Origin: Crystallibacter sulfonylureivorans_A
GTDB taxonomy: Bacteria; Actinomycetota; Actinomycetes; Actinomycetales; Micrococcaceae
Length of the DNA stretch: 64,000 nucleotides
Direction: 5' to 3'
Assembly: GCF_047607445.1 (NCBI RefSeq)
Contig: NZ_JBLKRT010000001.1
Span: 182,445-246,444, forward strand
Under the pieces are notes generated by a model that worked only from the letters and a program-made list of their open reading frames with translations, was not told the DNA's origin and did not search any database. The translations under genes and the position numbers were made by a program. Positions 56,884 to 64,000 of the stretch are shown here, piece by piece; positions within the stretch are counted from its first letter, which is position 1; each line of letters begins with the position of its first letter.

Positions 56884-56926
56884 GCGGCGGGAGCGGACCT
56901 TTATGCCGGTTGATCTTCGGGGGCCT

Positions 56927-57233
56927 GGATCTCCACGCAGGCGCAAGCGCCTTTGGTCGATCACCGGGGAACCGAATGTCTAGTCGACCACCGGGGACGG
57001 GGCTTGGATCTCCACGCAGGCGCGAGCGCCTTTGGTCGATCACCGGGGAATCGAATGACTGGTCGATCACCGGGGACGGGGCTTGGATCTCCACGCAGGC
57101 GCGAGCGCCTTTGGTCGATCACCGGGGAATCGAATGACTGGTCGATCACTGGGGACGGGGCTTGGATCTCCACGCAGGCGCGAGCGCCTTTGGTCGATCA
57201 CCGGGGAGACAGGCGCCGTTGGTCGATCACCGG
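56927..57233 (-). repeat. Tandem array of 79-bp units containing the palindromic repeat
   Basis: Units start at 56927, 57006, 57085 and 57164 (three full, one partial). Each reads, on the plus strand, GGATCTCCACGC, stem AGGCGC-GA-GCGCCT, TTGGTCGATCACCGGGG, a spacer with GAATGACT, and a second GGTCGATCACCGGGG. This is the same hairpin as the left copies but in the opposite orientation and with a different stem. Eight GGTCGATCACCGG-type motifs occur in the array and its end. Unit 2 and unit 3 are nearly identical. Confidence 0.93.
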
Positions 57234-57243
57234 GGCCGGAGGC

Positions 57244-57310
57244 CGGAATCGCTAAGCGGCGCATCGCCGAGCGAGGAACGAGCGAGGTGTCTAAGCCGCG
57301 TGCGATTCCG
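57244..57310 (-). repeat. 67-bp palindrome-ended element, right copy
   Basis: Inverted copy of the element at 56372-56438. Ends CGGAATCGC / GCGATTCCG. The two differences from the left copy keep the end-stem paired. Confidence 0.92.
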
Positions 57311-57339
57311 GCGCAGGCCCGCCAGATTCGGGAGGCCCG

Positions 57340-57957
57340 CTACTTGATGATGTCGATGCCGTTGTCGGTGAATTCGGCCAGCGTTCTTTCTACGCGTTCG
57401 GCGTTGATGCCGGCCGACAGCGTTAGGTCTACGGACGTGGCGTAACCGGCCTGCGCGGCATCCAGTGCAGTCTGGCGCACGCAGTAGTCGGTCGCCAGCC
57501 CGGCCACCACCACTTCATCCACCTCGTGTTCCTGCAGCCAGTCGTCCAGGCTGGGCATCTCGGTGTCTTCTTCTTCCTCGTCGCCGTCGCGCTCGCCGGT
57601 GGCGACTTCGTCAGCCGGTGCCAGCAGGCCGTCGAAGCCGGAATAGCCGGCGTCGTATTGGCCCTTGCGGAAGTAGGCGTCGATCCGGTCGGTGTCCAGG
57701 TCGGGGTGCAGGTCGGCCCCGCGCGTACCGGCCACGCAGTGCCGCGGCCAGCTGTCCACGAAGTCCGGCTCGTCGGCGAAGTGACTGCCCGGATCCACAT
57801 GCCAGTCCTGGGTGGCCACCACGACGTCGTAATCATCCGGCCGGCTGTCCAAGTGCTCGCTGATGTCCGCGGCAGTCTTGGCGCCGCCGTCGACCGCCAA
57901 GGTGCCTCCTTCGCAGAAGTCGTTCTGGACGTCGACAATAATCAGTGCTCGGGTCAT
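57340..57957 (-). CDS. pncA: Nicotinamidase
   Basis: Converts nicotinamide to nicotinic acid for NAD salvage, 205 residues. Catalytic triad visible as D9 (IIVDVQND), Lys in FRKGQYD and the nucleophilic Cys in ATDYCVRQT. Metal site DWHVDPGSHF is intact. An acidic insertion (EEEEDTEMPS) lies between the Lys and Cys segments. The ATG overlaps the pncB stop by 4 nt, and a GAGGAGCAG ribosome-binding site lies inside pncB. In mycobacteria this enzyme activates pyrazinamide. Confidence 0.92.
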   Translation of the reverse strand: MTRALIIVDVQNDFCEGGTLAVDGGAKTAADISEHLDSRPDDYDVVVATQDWHVDPGSHFADEPDFVDSWPRHCVAGTRGADLHPDLDTDRIDAYFRKGQYDAGYSGFDGLLAPADEVATGERDGDEEEEDTEMPSLDDWLQEHEVDEVVVAGLATDYCVRQTALDAAQAGYATSVDLTLSAGINAERVERTLAEFTDNGIDIIK

Positions 57958-59285
57958 GACTGCTCCTCGAACTCGGTGGGAATGGCGGCCTCGCCGCGCT
58001 GCAACCGGTGGATCGCGCCGGGCAGTTCGGCCATGGAAGCGGCGTGGCGTTCAGCGGCGCGGCGGACGCCTTCGGCGCCGGTCCAGCCGTCCGCCAGCTT
58101 GCCGTTGGCGACAAATTGCTGCAGCAGCGGCCGGTCGTTGCCGTCGTCCAATGGCTGGCGGCCGATGCCGACCACCTCGGCCGTGGCGGCGCCCCTCTGG
58201 TTCAGTCGGCGCAGCGCATACTTGCGTCCGCCCACGGAAATCTTGTTTTTCGATGCCTTAGCCACCGAAACCTGTTCGCCGTCCGGGCCCTCGCGGCTGA
58301 CCAGCTTATAGACCATGCTGGCGGTGGGCGCGCCGGACCCGGTGACCAGCGCGGTGCCGACCCCGTAGGAGTCCACCGGTGCCGAGGCCAGTGCGGCGAT
58401 GGCGTATTCGTCCAGATCGGAGGTGACGGTGATGCGGGTGTGGTGGTTGCCCAGATCATCCAGGAGCTTGCGCACCCATTGTGCCTGGGCAATCAAATCG
58501 CCGGAATCCAGCCGCACCCCACCCAAGTCGGGACCCGCCAAGTCCACCGCCGTACGGACGGCGGTCTCGACGTCGTACGTGTCTGCCAGCAGGGTGGTCC
58601 CGACGCCCAGCGAAGCCAGCTGCGCTTCGAACGCCTTCTGCTCGCTGTCATGCAGCAGGGTGAAGGAATGGGCGGCCGTGCCCACCGTCTTGACGCCGTA
58701 GCGGTACCCGGCCTCCAAGTTTGAAGTGCTGGAGAAGCCGCCAATGACCGCGGCGCGGGCGGCAGCCACGGCCGATTCCTCGTGCGTGCGCCGGGATCCC
58801 ATCTCGATGCACGGCCTGCCGCCGGCCGCCCCGGTCATCCGGGACGCTGCCGACGCGATGGCGCTGTCATGGTTCAGCACGGACAGGATGAACGTCTCCA
58901 GCACGCATGCTTCGGCGAAACTGGACTCCACAATCATGATCGGCGAGTAGGGGAAGTAGGCCTCGCCCTCGGCATAGCCGTAAATGTCGCCGGAAAAACG
59001 GAAATTAGCCAGCCAGTCGATGGTCTTCGCGTCCACCACGTCGGTGCGGGCCAGGAAGTCCAGTTGGTCTTCGGAGAAGGTGAAGTGTTCAATCCCTTCC
59101 AGGACCCGACCGGTGCCGGCCACCACTCCGTACCGCCGCCCCTCGGGCAGCCGGCGCGCGAAAGCCTCGAAGACGGAGCGCCGGTGGGCCGCGCCGGAAT
59201 GCAGGGCGGCCTGCAGCATGGTCAGCTCGTAATGGTCGGTGTACAGGGAAGTGCTGGGGTGCTTCCAGCCGGCTGCAGTGTTCAC
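57954..59285 (-). CDS. pncB: Nicotinate phosphoribosyltransferase
   Basis: Joins nicotinic acid to PRPP, giving nicotinate mononucleotide; 443 residues. Conserved segments: STSLYTDHYELTMLQAAL at the N-terminus, FARRLPEGRRYGVVAGTGR, EMGSRRTHEESAV with the phosphorylated-type His, and RLDSGDL in the active site. GTG at 59285 follows a TAGAGT box by 7 nt (leaderless type). Forms the operon pncB-pncA, so nicotinamide flows through both steps. Divergent from clpS. Confidence 0.92.
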   Translation of the reverse strand: MNTAAGWKHPSTSLYTDHYELTMLQAALHSGAAHRRSVFEAFARRLPEGRRYGVVAGTGRVLEGIEHFTFSEDQLDFLARTDVVDAKTIDWLANFRFSGDIYGYAEGEAYFPYSPIMIVESSFAEACVLETFILSVLNHDSAIASAASRMTGAAGGRPCIEMGSRRTHEESAVAAARAAVIGGFSSTSNLEAGYRYGVKTVGTAAHSFTLLHDSEQKAFEAQLASLGVGTTLLADTYDVETAVRTAVDLAGPDLGGVRLDSGDLIAQAQWVRKLLDDLGNHHTRITVTSDLDEYAIAALASAPVDSYGVGTALVTGSGAPTASMVYKLVSREGPDGEQVSVAKASKNKISVGGRKYALRRLNQRGAATAEVVGIGRQPLDDGNDRPLLQQFVANGKLADGWTGAEGVRRAAERHAASMAELPGAIHRLQRGEAAIPTEFEEQS

Positions 59286-59292
59286 ATCCACG

Positions 59293-59298
59293 ACTCTA
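59293..59298 (-). promoter_or_regulatory. -10 box for leaderless pncB
   Basis: TAGAGT on the minus strand, 7 nt before the GTG at 59285. Confidence 0.5.
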
Positions 59299-59359
59299 AT
59301 CCTGTGTTCGCCGTCTGAGTACTTCGGGGCTTCCGGCGGGCCCTGAAGCGGCGCCTGCC

Positions 59360-59365
59360 TACAAT
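59360..59365 (+). promoter_or_regulatory. -10 box for leaderless clpS
   Basis: TACAAT, 7 nt before the ATG at 59373. The close fit to the consensus makes this the best leaderless example in the window. Confidence 0.6.
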
Positions 59366-59372
59366 GGAAGCC

Positions 59373-59705
59373 ATGACCGTGAGCATGCTTCCCTCCTGCA
59401 CAACTGTGCTGGACGCGGATATCGAGACCTCCCGCCGCACGGAATCCTCCGAACTCACGGCCAAAGACGTCCCGTGGGTCGTCATCGTGTGGAACGATCC
59501 AGTCAACCTGATGAGCTACGTCAGCTATGTCTTTCAGAGCTACTTCGGCTACTCGGAGGCCAAGGCGCACAAACTGATGCTCGAAGTGCACCAGCTCGGC
59601 AAGTCCGTGGTGGCCACCGGCAGCCGCGAGCAAGCCGAGCGGGATACGGTGGCGATGCATTCGTTTGGCCTGTGGGCCACCTACCAGAAGGCGGACCAGG
59701 CGTAG
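59373..59705 (+). CDS. clpS: ATP-dependent Clp protease adaptor ClpS
   Basis: N-end-rule adaptor that hands substrates to ClpC/ClpA, 110 residues. Substrate pocket motif WVVIVWNDPVNLMSYV, then KAHKLMLEVHQLGKSVV. The N-terminal about 30 residues are a flexible extension that contacts the ATPase. ATG at 59373 is set by the -10 box; an upstream in-frame ATG at 59364 overlaps it. Followed immediately by the DUF2017 gene. Confidence 0.92.
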   Translation: MTVSMLPSCTTVLDADIETSRRTESSELTAKDVPWVVIVWNDPVNLMSYVSYVFQSYFGYSEAKAHKLMLEVHQLGKSVVATGSREQAERDTVAMHSFGLWATYQKADQA

Positions 59706-60281
59706 ATGGCCAAGGCATTCAAGCGCACCCGCAAGGGGATCACCGGGCACCTTGAGCCCGCCGAGCGGGAACTGATCGGAAAGCTGTTCGGCGACGTCAT
59801 CTCCATGCTGGAGATAGACCGGAAGGACGAGGATCCGCTGGCGGCGATGGTAGGCCTGGACCTCGACGCCGCCAAGCCTCAGGATGCGGCGCTGCTGCGG
59901 CTACTGCCTGACGCAGTGGAGCACGACGACGGCGAGGCGCTGGAGTTCCGCAGGCTCACCGAACGCTCACTGCGCGAGGACAAGCTCGGGGCCCTGCGTG
60001 CCAGCGCGCTGCTGCTGGAACATACGCCGCTGCAACTGACCGACGAGCAGGCCCGGCTCTTTGCGCGCGCCACCAACGACGTCCGGCTGGTGCTGGCCGA
60101 GCGGCTGGACATCCGCACCGACGAGGACGCGCAGGCGCTGCATGAGATCGACGACTGGTCCCAGGCCGAGGACCTGGAGACCTATCTGGCGTTGGTCTAT
60201 AACTTCATGACCTGGCTTCAGGAAACGCTTATGCAGGCTCTGCTGGACGGGTTGGAACGCCACTCCGGCCGCGAGGGCTGA
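59706..60281 (+). CDS. DUF2017 family protein
   Basis: Protein of 191 residues, all-helical by composition, matching the DUF2017 family that follows clpS in most actinobacteria. Function unknown; the conserved neighbourhood suggests a link to Clp proteolysis. ATG directly follows the clpS stop with no separate ribosome-binding site, so it depends on clpS translation. Confidence 0.8.
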   Translation: MAKAFKRTRKGITGHLEPAERELIGKLFGDVISMLEIDRKDEDPLAAMVGLDLDAAKPQDAALLRLLPDAVEHDDGEALEFRRLTERSLREDKLGALRASALLLEHTPLQLTDEQARLFARATNDVRLVLAERLDIRTDEDAQALHEIDDWSQAEDLETYLALVYNFMTWLQETLMQALLDGLERHSGREG

Positions 60282-60425
60282 CCTCCGCGGCGCCACGAAG
60301 AGCGTAAGTTGGAAGCCGGCGGGGCTGTGAGATGGCTTACAGAAGCCGCCCAGAAGTTCGCCCAACCGGCCATCGAGGTCTTATCCTCTAGTGAATATGA
60401 GCCCGGAAAGGCAGTGACACGGAAG

Positions 60426-61382
60426 ATGTTGATCCAACCCGCAGCTCCGATCGGCATTTTCGATTCCGGGGTGGGTGGGCTGACTGTTGCCCGGTCGGTC
60501 ATCGACCAGCTGCCGAATGAGTCCATTCTGTACGTGGGGGACACGGCCAACGGCCCCTACGGTCCGCTGGCGATCGCCGAAGTGCGCGCTAATGCGCTGG
60601 GCGTGATGGATGAACTGGTCGACGCCGGCGTGAAGCTGCTGGTCATCGCCTGCAACTCTGCCTCCGCCGCGGTGCTGCGCGACGCCCGGGAGCGGTACAC
60701 CGCCCGCTACGGCATTCCGGTGATCGAGGTAATCCAGCCCGCCGTCCGCCGCGCTGTCGCCTCCACCCGCAGCGGCCGGATCGGCGTGATCGGCACGTCG
60801 GCCACGGTCGGTTCCCGCGCCTACGAGGACACCTTCGCCGCCGCGCCGCATCTGGACGTGACCTCGGTGGCCTGCCCCCGGTTTGTGGAATACGTGGAAG
60901 CCGGCGTGACCGCTGGGCAGGAGCTGCTGTCCACCGCCGAGGAGTATCTGGAGCCGCTCAAGCGAGCAGACGTTGACACCCTGGTGCTGGGCTGCACCCA
61001 CTATCCGCTGCTGACCGGCGTCATCTCCTACGTCATGGGCGACGGCGTCACGCTGGTGTCCAGCGCGGAAGAGACCGCCAAGGACGTCTACCGTGCACTG
61101 GTCTCGCACGATCTGCTGCGGCCGGAAGGAACACCAGGCCAGCACCACTTCGTGGCCACCGGCGATGCCGAGTCCTTTGAGGTGCTGGCGCGCCGGTTCC
61201 TGGGCCCGGAAGTGATCGCCGTGGAGCATGTGGACCACGTGGCCGCACAGTATCCAACCGGCAGCATGGCGAGGATTACTCCGGAAATGATTGCCGCTGC
61301 ACGCGCCGGTGCCCCATCCGCACCCAGGATCTCGCCGTTTGCCGCCACGGCATCGGAGCCCCATCAGGGGGAGCGGGCATGA
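60426..61382 (+). CDS. murI: Glutamate racemase
   Basis: Supplies D-glutamate for peptidoglycan; 318 residues. The cofactor-free catalytic cysteines are in VIACNSASAAVL and LGCTHYPLL; the phosphate-binding FDSGVGGLTVAR is at the N-terminus. ATG at 60426 is preferred over a GTG at 60414 that lies too close to GGAAAGG, though neither is ideal. Overlaps the next MBL gene by 4 nt (ATGA). Confidence 0.9.
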   Translation: MLIQPAAPIGIFDSGVGGLTVARSVIDQLPNESILYVGDTANGPYGPLAIAEVRANALGVMDELVDAGVKLLVIACNSASAAVLRDARERYTARYGIPVIEVIQPAVRRAVASTRSGRIGVIGTSATVGSRAYEDTFAAAPHLDVTSVACPRFVEYVEAGVTAGQELLSTAEEYLEPLKRADVDTLVLGCTHYPLLTGVISYVMGDGVTLVSSAEETAKDVYRALVSHDLLRPEGTPGQHHFVATGDAESFEVLARRFLGPEVIAVEHVDHVAAQYPTGSMARITPEMIAAARAGAPSAPRISPFAATASEPHQGERA

Positions 61383-62173
61383 ACCTGACCATCATCGGCT
61401 GCAGCGGCTCGTTCCCCGGCCCACAGTCACCGGCGTCGTGCTATTTAGTCAGTGCCTACGACGGCGAACGCACCTGGCGCATCCTGTTGGACTTGGGCAA
61501 CGGAGCCTTGGGGACCGCGCAACGGTATATGGAGCTGGAGGATATCGACGCGATCTTCCTGAGCCACCTGCACCCGGACCACTGCATGGACCTGTGCGGA
61601 CTCCATGTGGCGGTGCGCTGGAATCCCGACGGCTGGACCAAAAGCCGCATTCCGGTCTGGGGGCCGGCAGCCACCGCCGATCGGATGGCCACAGCCTACG
61701 GACTCGAGCTCGATCCCGGCATGACCGAGGAGTTCGACTTCCACCACTGGTCGGAACGGGAACCGGTGAAGCTGGGTCCGTTCAGCATCACTCCCTACCC
61801 GGTGCGCCATCCGGTGGATGAGGCGTACGCCATCCGGGTCGAGGCGACCGAACCCACCCCCGACGGGCCGGTGACGCGCGTACTGACCTACTCCGGTGAC
61901 ACCGACAGCTGTCCCGAACTGGTGGAAGCAGCCACCGGCGCGGACATGTTCCTCTGCGAGGCCGCCTTCCACGAAGGCCGTGACGACGCGGTCGACGGCG
62001 TGCACCTCACCGGGAAGCGCGCCGGCGCAACCGCCACCGAGGCGCAGGTCCGCCGGCTGCTGCTGACCCACCTGCCGGTCTGGAACGATTCGGTGCGGAC
62101 CGTCAACGAGGCCCGCGAAACCTACCACGGTGATTTGGCCGTGGCGGTGGCCGGGGTCAGCTACGTCATCTGA
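61379..62173 (+). CDS. MBL-fold phosphodiesterase/hydrolase
   Basis: Metallo-beta-lactamase fold protein of 264 residues, RNase Z/class-II cAMP phosphodiesterase branch. Metal motif SHLHPDHCMDLCGL, later His in YPVRHPVDEAYA, and Asp in LTYSGDTDSC. It lies between murI and rph, a conserved actinobacterial order that suggests RNA or nucleotide metabolism. Coupled to murI. Confidence 0.85.
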   Translation: MNLTIIGCSGSFPGPQSPASCYLVSAYDGERTWRILLDLGNGALGTAQRYMELEDIDAIFLSHLHPDHCMDLCGLHVAVRWNPDGWTKSRIPVWGPAATADRMATAYGLELDPGMTEEFDFHHWSEREPVKLGPFSITPYPVRHPVDEAYAIRVEATEPTPDGPVTRVLTYSGDTDSCPELVEAATGADMFLCEAAFHEGRDDAVDGVHLTGKRAGATATEAQVRRLLLTHLPVWNDSVRTVNEARETYHGDLAVAVAGVSYVI

Positions 62174-62197
62174 CCCGCGGCGGCCGTTGCGAGCCGA

Positions 62198-62203
62198 TAG
62201 GCT
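62198..62203 (+). promoter_or_regulatory. -10 box for leaderless rph
   Basis: TAGGCT, 6 nt before the ATG at 62210. Confidence 0.5.
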
Positions 62204-62209
62204 GGTGCC

Positions 62210-62998
62210 ATGACTGATGTTGACTCCAGCTCCGCCCTGCCCGCCGTCACCGCCCGAGCCGACGGTCGGACGCCGGAGCAGCTGCGCCCGATCAGCATCA
62301 CCCGCGGCTGGTCCAACCAAGCCGAGGGCTCCGCGCTGATTGAATTCGGCAACACCCGCGTGCTGTGCACCGCATCGCTGACCGCGGGCGTGCCCCGCTG
62401 GCTCAAGGGCGAGGGACGTGGCTGGGTCACCGCCGAATATGCCATGCTTCCCCGGGCCACGAACACGCGTTCCGACCGCGAATCCGTCAAGGGCAAAATC
62501 GGCGGCCGCACGCACGAAATTTCCCGGCTGATCGGCCGCTCGCTGCGCTCGGTGATCGACACCAAGGCACTGGGGGAGAACACCATCGTGCTGGACTGCG
62601 ACGTGTTGCAGGCCGACGGCGGCACCCGCACCGCGGCCATCACCGGTGCCTTCGTGGCTCTCGCCGATTCATTGCACTGGGCCAAAGAACAGAAACTCAT
62701 TGCCCGTTCGGCTCGGCCCCTGACCGACACCGTGGCCGCCGTCAGCGTAGGAATTATCGACGGCGTGCCCATGCTGGACCTGCCGTATGTCGAAGACGTT
62801 CGCGCGGAAACCGACATGAACGTGGTGGTGACCGGATCCGGCCAGTTCGTGGAGGTCCAGGGCACCGCCGAAGGCGCCCCGTTCGACCGCGCAGAGCTCG
62901 ACGCCCTGCTGGACCTGGCGCTCGCAGGCACGGCCCAGCTCTCCCAGATCCAGCGCGAGACGCTCTCGGAGACGCTTGGAGAAGTCATCCGTGGCTAA
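62210..62998 (+). CDS. rph: Ribonuclease PH
   Basis: Phosphorolytic 3' exoribonuclease that trims tRNA precursors, 262 residues. Conserved motifs: GWVTAEYAMLPRATNTRS, KGKIGGRTHEISRLIGRSLR (RNA and phosphate contacts) and the metal-site DCDVLQADGGTRTA. Overlaps the rdgB start by 8 nt. The pair rph-rdgB is widespread. Confidence 0.93.
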   Translation: MTDVDSSSALPAVTARADGRTPEQLRPISITRGWSNQAEGSALIEFGNTRVLCTASLTAGVPRWLKGEGRGWVTAEYAMLPRATNTRSDRESVKGKIGGRTHEISRLIGRSLRSVIDTKALGENTIVLDCDVLQADGGTRTAAITGAFVALADSLHWAKEQKLIARSARPLTDTVAAVSVGIIDGVPMLDLPYVEDVRAETDMNVVVTGSGQFVEVQGTAEGAPFDRAELDALLDLALAGTAQLSQIQRETLSETLGEVIRG

Positions 62999-63611
62999 CG
63001 GCGAACCGCGGCTGGTGCTGGCCACCCACAACCAAGGCAAGCTGCGCGAGCTGCGCGAACTGCTGCGCGGCCAAATTCCCGGACTCGAGGTGGACACGCA
63101 GGTGATCGACGCCGCTGCGGCCGGCGCGCCGGACGTCCCCGAAACCGGTCTCACCTTTGCCGAAAATTCCCTGTTGAAGGCGCACGCCGTAGCCGAAGCC
63201 ACCGGCCTGGTGGCGGTGGCCGACGACTCCGGCTTGGCCGTGGACGTGCTGGGCGGTGCACCCGGTATCTTTTCCGCCCGCTGGGCTGGCAAACACGGCG
63301 ACGACGAGGCCAACCTCCGGCTGCTGCTGGCCCAGCTGGCCGACATAGCCCCCGAGCATCGCGGTGCCGCATTCGTCTGTGCGGCAAGCGTTGTGTCGCC
63401 GCGGCTGGAAGCCGTCGAGGAAGGCCGCCTGGCCGGCGTCCTGCTGACCGAACCCCGCGGCTCCGGAGGTTTCGGTTACGACCCGATCCTGCAGCCGGCC
63501 GGCATGGACCGCAGCTGCGCGGAACTGCAGCCCGAGGAAAAGAACGCCATCAGCCACCGCGGCCAAGCGTTCCGCGCCCTGCTGCCGCACCTGGTGAAGG
63601 CGCTGAGCTAG
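62991..63611 (+). CDS. rdgB: Non-canonical purine NTP pyrophosphatase (RdgB/HAM1)
   Basis: House-cleaning enzyme hydrolysing dITP, XTP and similar to monophosphates, 206 residues. N-terminal ATHNQGKLRELRELL, the metal site in VAVADDSGLAVDVL, GFGYDPI and the C-terminal SHRGQAF are all present. GTG at 62991 with GGAGAAG upstream; the start lies inside the end of rph. Confidence 0.92.
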   Translation: MANGEPRLVLATHNQGKLRELRELLRGQIPGLEVDTQVIDAAAAGAPDVPETGLTFAENSLLKAHAVAEATGLVAVADDSGLAVDVLGGAPGIFSARWAGKHGDDEANLRLLLAQLADIAPEHRGAAFVCAASVVSPRLEAVEEGRLAGVLLTEPRGSGGFGYDPILQPAGMDRSCAELQPEEKNAISHRGQAFRALLPHLVKALS

Positions 63612-64000
63612 GAAAAGCTGCATCCAGAGCGCGAAGCAAACTGGATACGCGCGCTTCCTGCACCGGACCGTTTCGGTTCCCAAGCAGTCGGTGACCGTGC
63701 CGCCGCCTGGTCTGCTCCGATGCACGTTGTATTATCTGGGCGCTGGCCGTCTGGGTCATGCAATGGGCTAAACCATCATCAGCGGGAATGACCGGCTCCC
63801 TCCGTTTCAGTAAGCTCGCCCGCATAAGCAAGCTGAACCGGTCGAGCAGGCTGGTCGACCGCAAGTATCGGAAAGCTCAGCGCTTCATCTATCGACGGCC
63901 AATCGCGGCCGTCGCCCAGACTGTTTGCAGTCAGCACGTACGTGAGCCAGAAGCATCCGGGCCGACCCATCAGGTTTTTGGAGTGGCTTTCGATTCCATT
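63612..64000. other. Gene-poor end of window, 389 bp
   Basis: No confident gene, terminator or RNA recognised. Local G+C is visibly lower than in the rest of the window. The only frame of note is on the minus strand from the edge to 63779, described separately. Confidence 0.5.
63779..64000 (-). CDS. Possible hypothetical protein, open at window edge
   Basis: Minus-strand frame open to the window edge, at least 63 codons from an ATG at 63970 (MGRPGCFWLTYVLTANSLGD). Codon third positions are less GC-rich than those of neighbouring genes. No family recognised and no ribosome-binding site visible. It could be the end of a real gene or chance. Confidence 0.25.
   Translation of the reverse strand, partial: NGIESHSKNLMGRPGCFWLTYVLTANSLGDGRDWPSIDEALSFPILAVDQPARPVQLAYAGELTETEGAGHSR

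Larger units (their letters stand above)
56884..57339. other. Repeat-filled gap between GIY-YIG gene and pncA
   Basis: The first 43 bp are unique; 56927-57233 is the 79-bp repeat array and its end; 57244-57310 is the right 67-bp element; the last 29 bp are unique before the pncA stop. Open frames up to 120 residues seen here are translations of the repeats. Confidence 0.8.

Noticed and set aside
56927..57233. Possible CRISPR array
   Set aside because: The units are 79 bp with no unique spacers between repeats, and no cas genes are present.
56953..57264. Several 60-120-codon frames within the repeat array on both strands
   Set aside because: All are made of the repeated units; translations repeat the same peptide and have no ribosome-binding sites.

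Overview
The window is high-GC DNA with dense, short-spaced operons and frequent GTG or TTG starts. The gene content is that of an actinobacterium: a NucS mismatch endonuclease, a Rho factor with a long charged insertion, a YbbN-type protein without CXXC, DUF2550, DUF3039 and DUF2017 proteins, and a MurA with Asp in place of the usual catalytic Cys. The gene order (argS-lysA-hom-thrC-thrB-rho-prfA-prmC-sua5 family-atp operon-murA; clpS-DUF2017-murI-rph-rdgB) fits a member of the Micrococcaceae, probably Arthrobacter-like. This assignment is inferred from gene content, not from a database search. The window is almost entirely chromosomal backbone.

Layout. 1-2.7 kb holds the end of a zinc ABC importer operon (znuA partial, znuC, znuB) convergent with a zur-type repressor. 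2.9-6.3 kb has a metallo-beta-lactamase fold hydrolase, a two-domain sulfurtransferase, a zinc alcohol dehydrogenase and a HIT protein. 6.3-10.4 kb is a very long hrpA helicase on the minus strand. 10.7-13.5 kb is a three-gene ABC importer. 13.6-16.9 kb carries regulators (WYL, GlxA-type), a DinB-fold protein, a small membrane protein and tRNA-Arg(CCG). 17.1-28.9 kb is the aspartate-family amino-acid and translation block: argS, lysA, hom, thrC, thrB, rho, prfA, prmC and a threonylcarbamoyl-AMP synthase. 28.8-31.7 kb has two envelope polysaccharide genes. 31.8-39.7 kb is a full F1Fo ATP synthase operon, followed by a DUF2550 gene and murA. 41.6-46 kb has csp, nagA, nucS, a small Cys-rich protein and an AI-2E family permease. 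46.1-54.5 kb has a two-part membrane protein I do not recognise, a YbbN-like protein, an old-yellow-enzyme, an ABC exporter pair, a DUF3039 protein and an MFS transporter. 54.5-57.3 kb has a DEAD-type helicase, then a small GIY-YIG nuclease gene embedded in palindromic repeats. 57.3-63.6 kb has pncB-pncA, clpS, DUF2017, murI, an MBL hydrolase, rph and rdgB. The last 0.4 kb looks less gene-dense.

The most unusual signal is at 56.26-57.31 kb. A lone GIY-YIG endonuclease gene is flanked on the left by three copies of a 41-bp hairpin element and on the right by a tandem array of the same hairpin in the opposite orientation (79-bp period). Both sides also carry a 67-bp palindrome-ended element in inverted orientation. 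The two 67-bp copies differ at only two positions, and those two changes compensate each other in the terminal stem. The same hairpin element also sits in frame at two places inside hrpA, 46-49 kb away. I propose a REP-like family of hairpins that can be inserted into coding sequence, perhaps mobilised or maintained by the GIY-YIG nuclease.

A second window-wide pattern is a TANNNT-type -10 box placed 6-7 nt before the start codon of at least a dozen genes. It predicts leaderless mRNAs and helped choose several starts. Start codons were otherwise chosen from Shine-Dalgarno motifs, overlaps and family N-termini.
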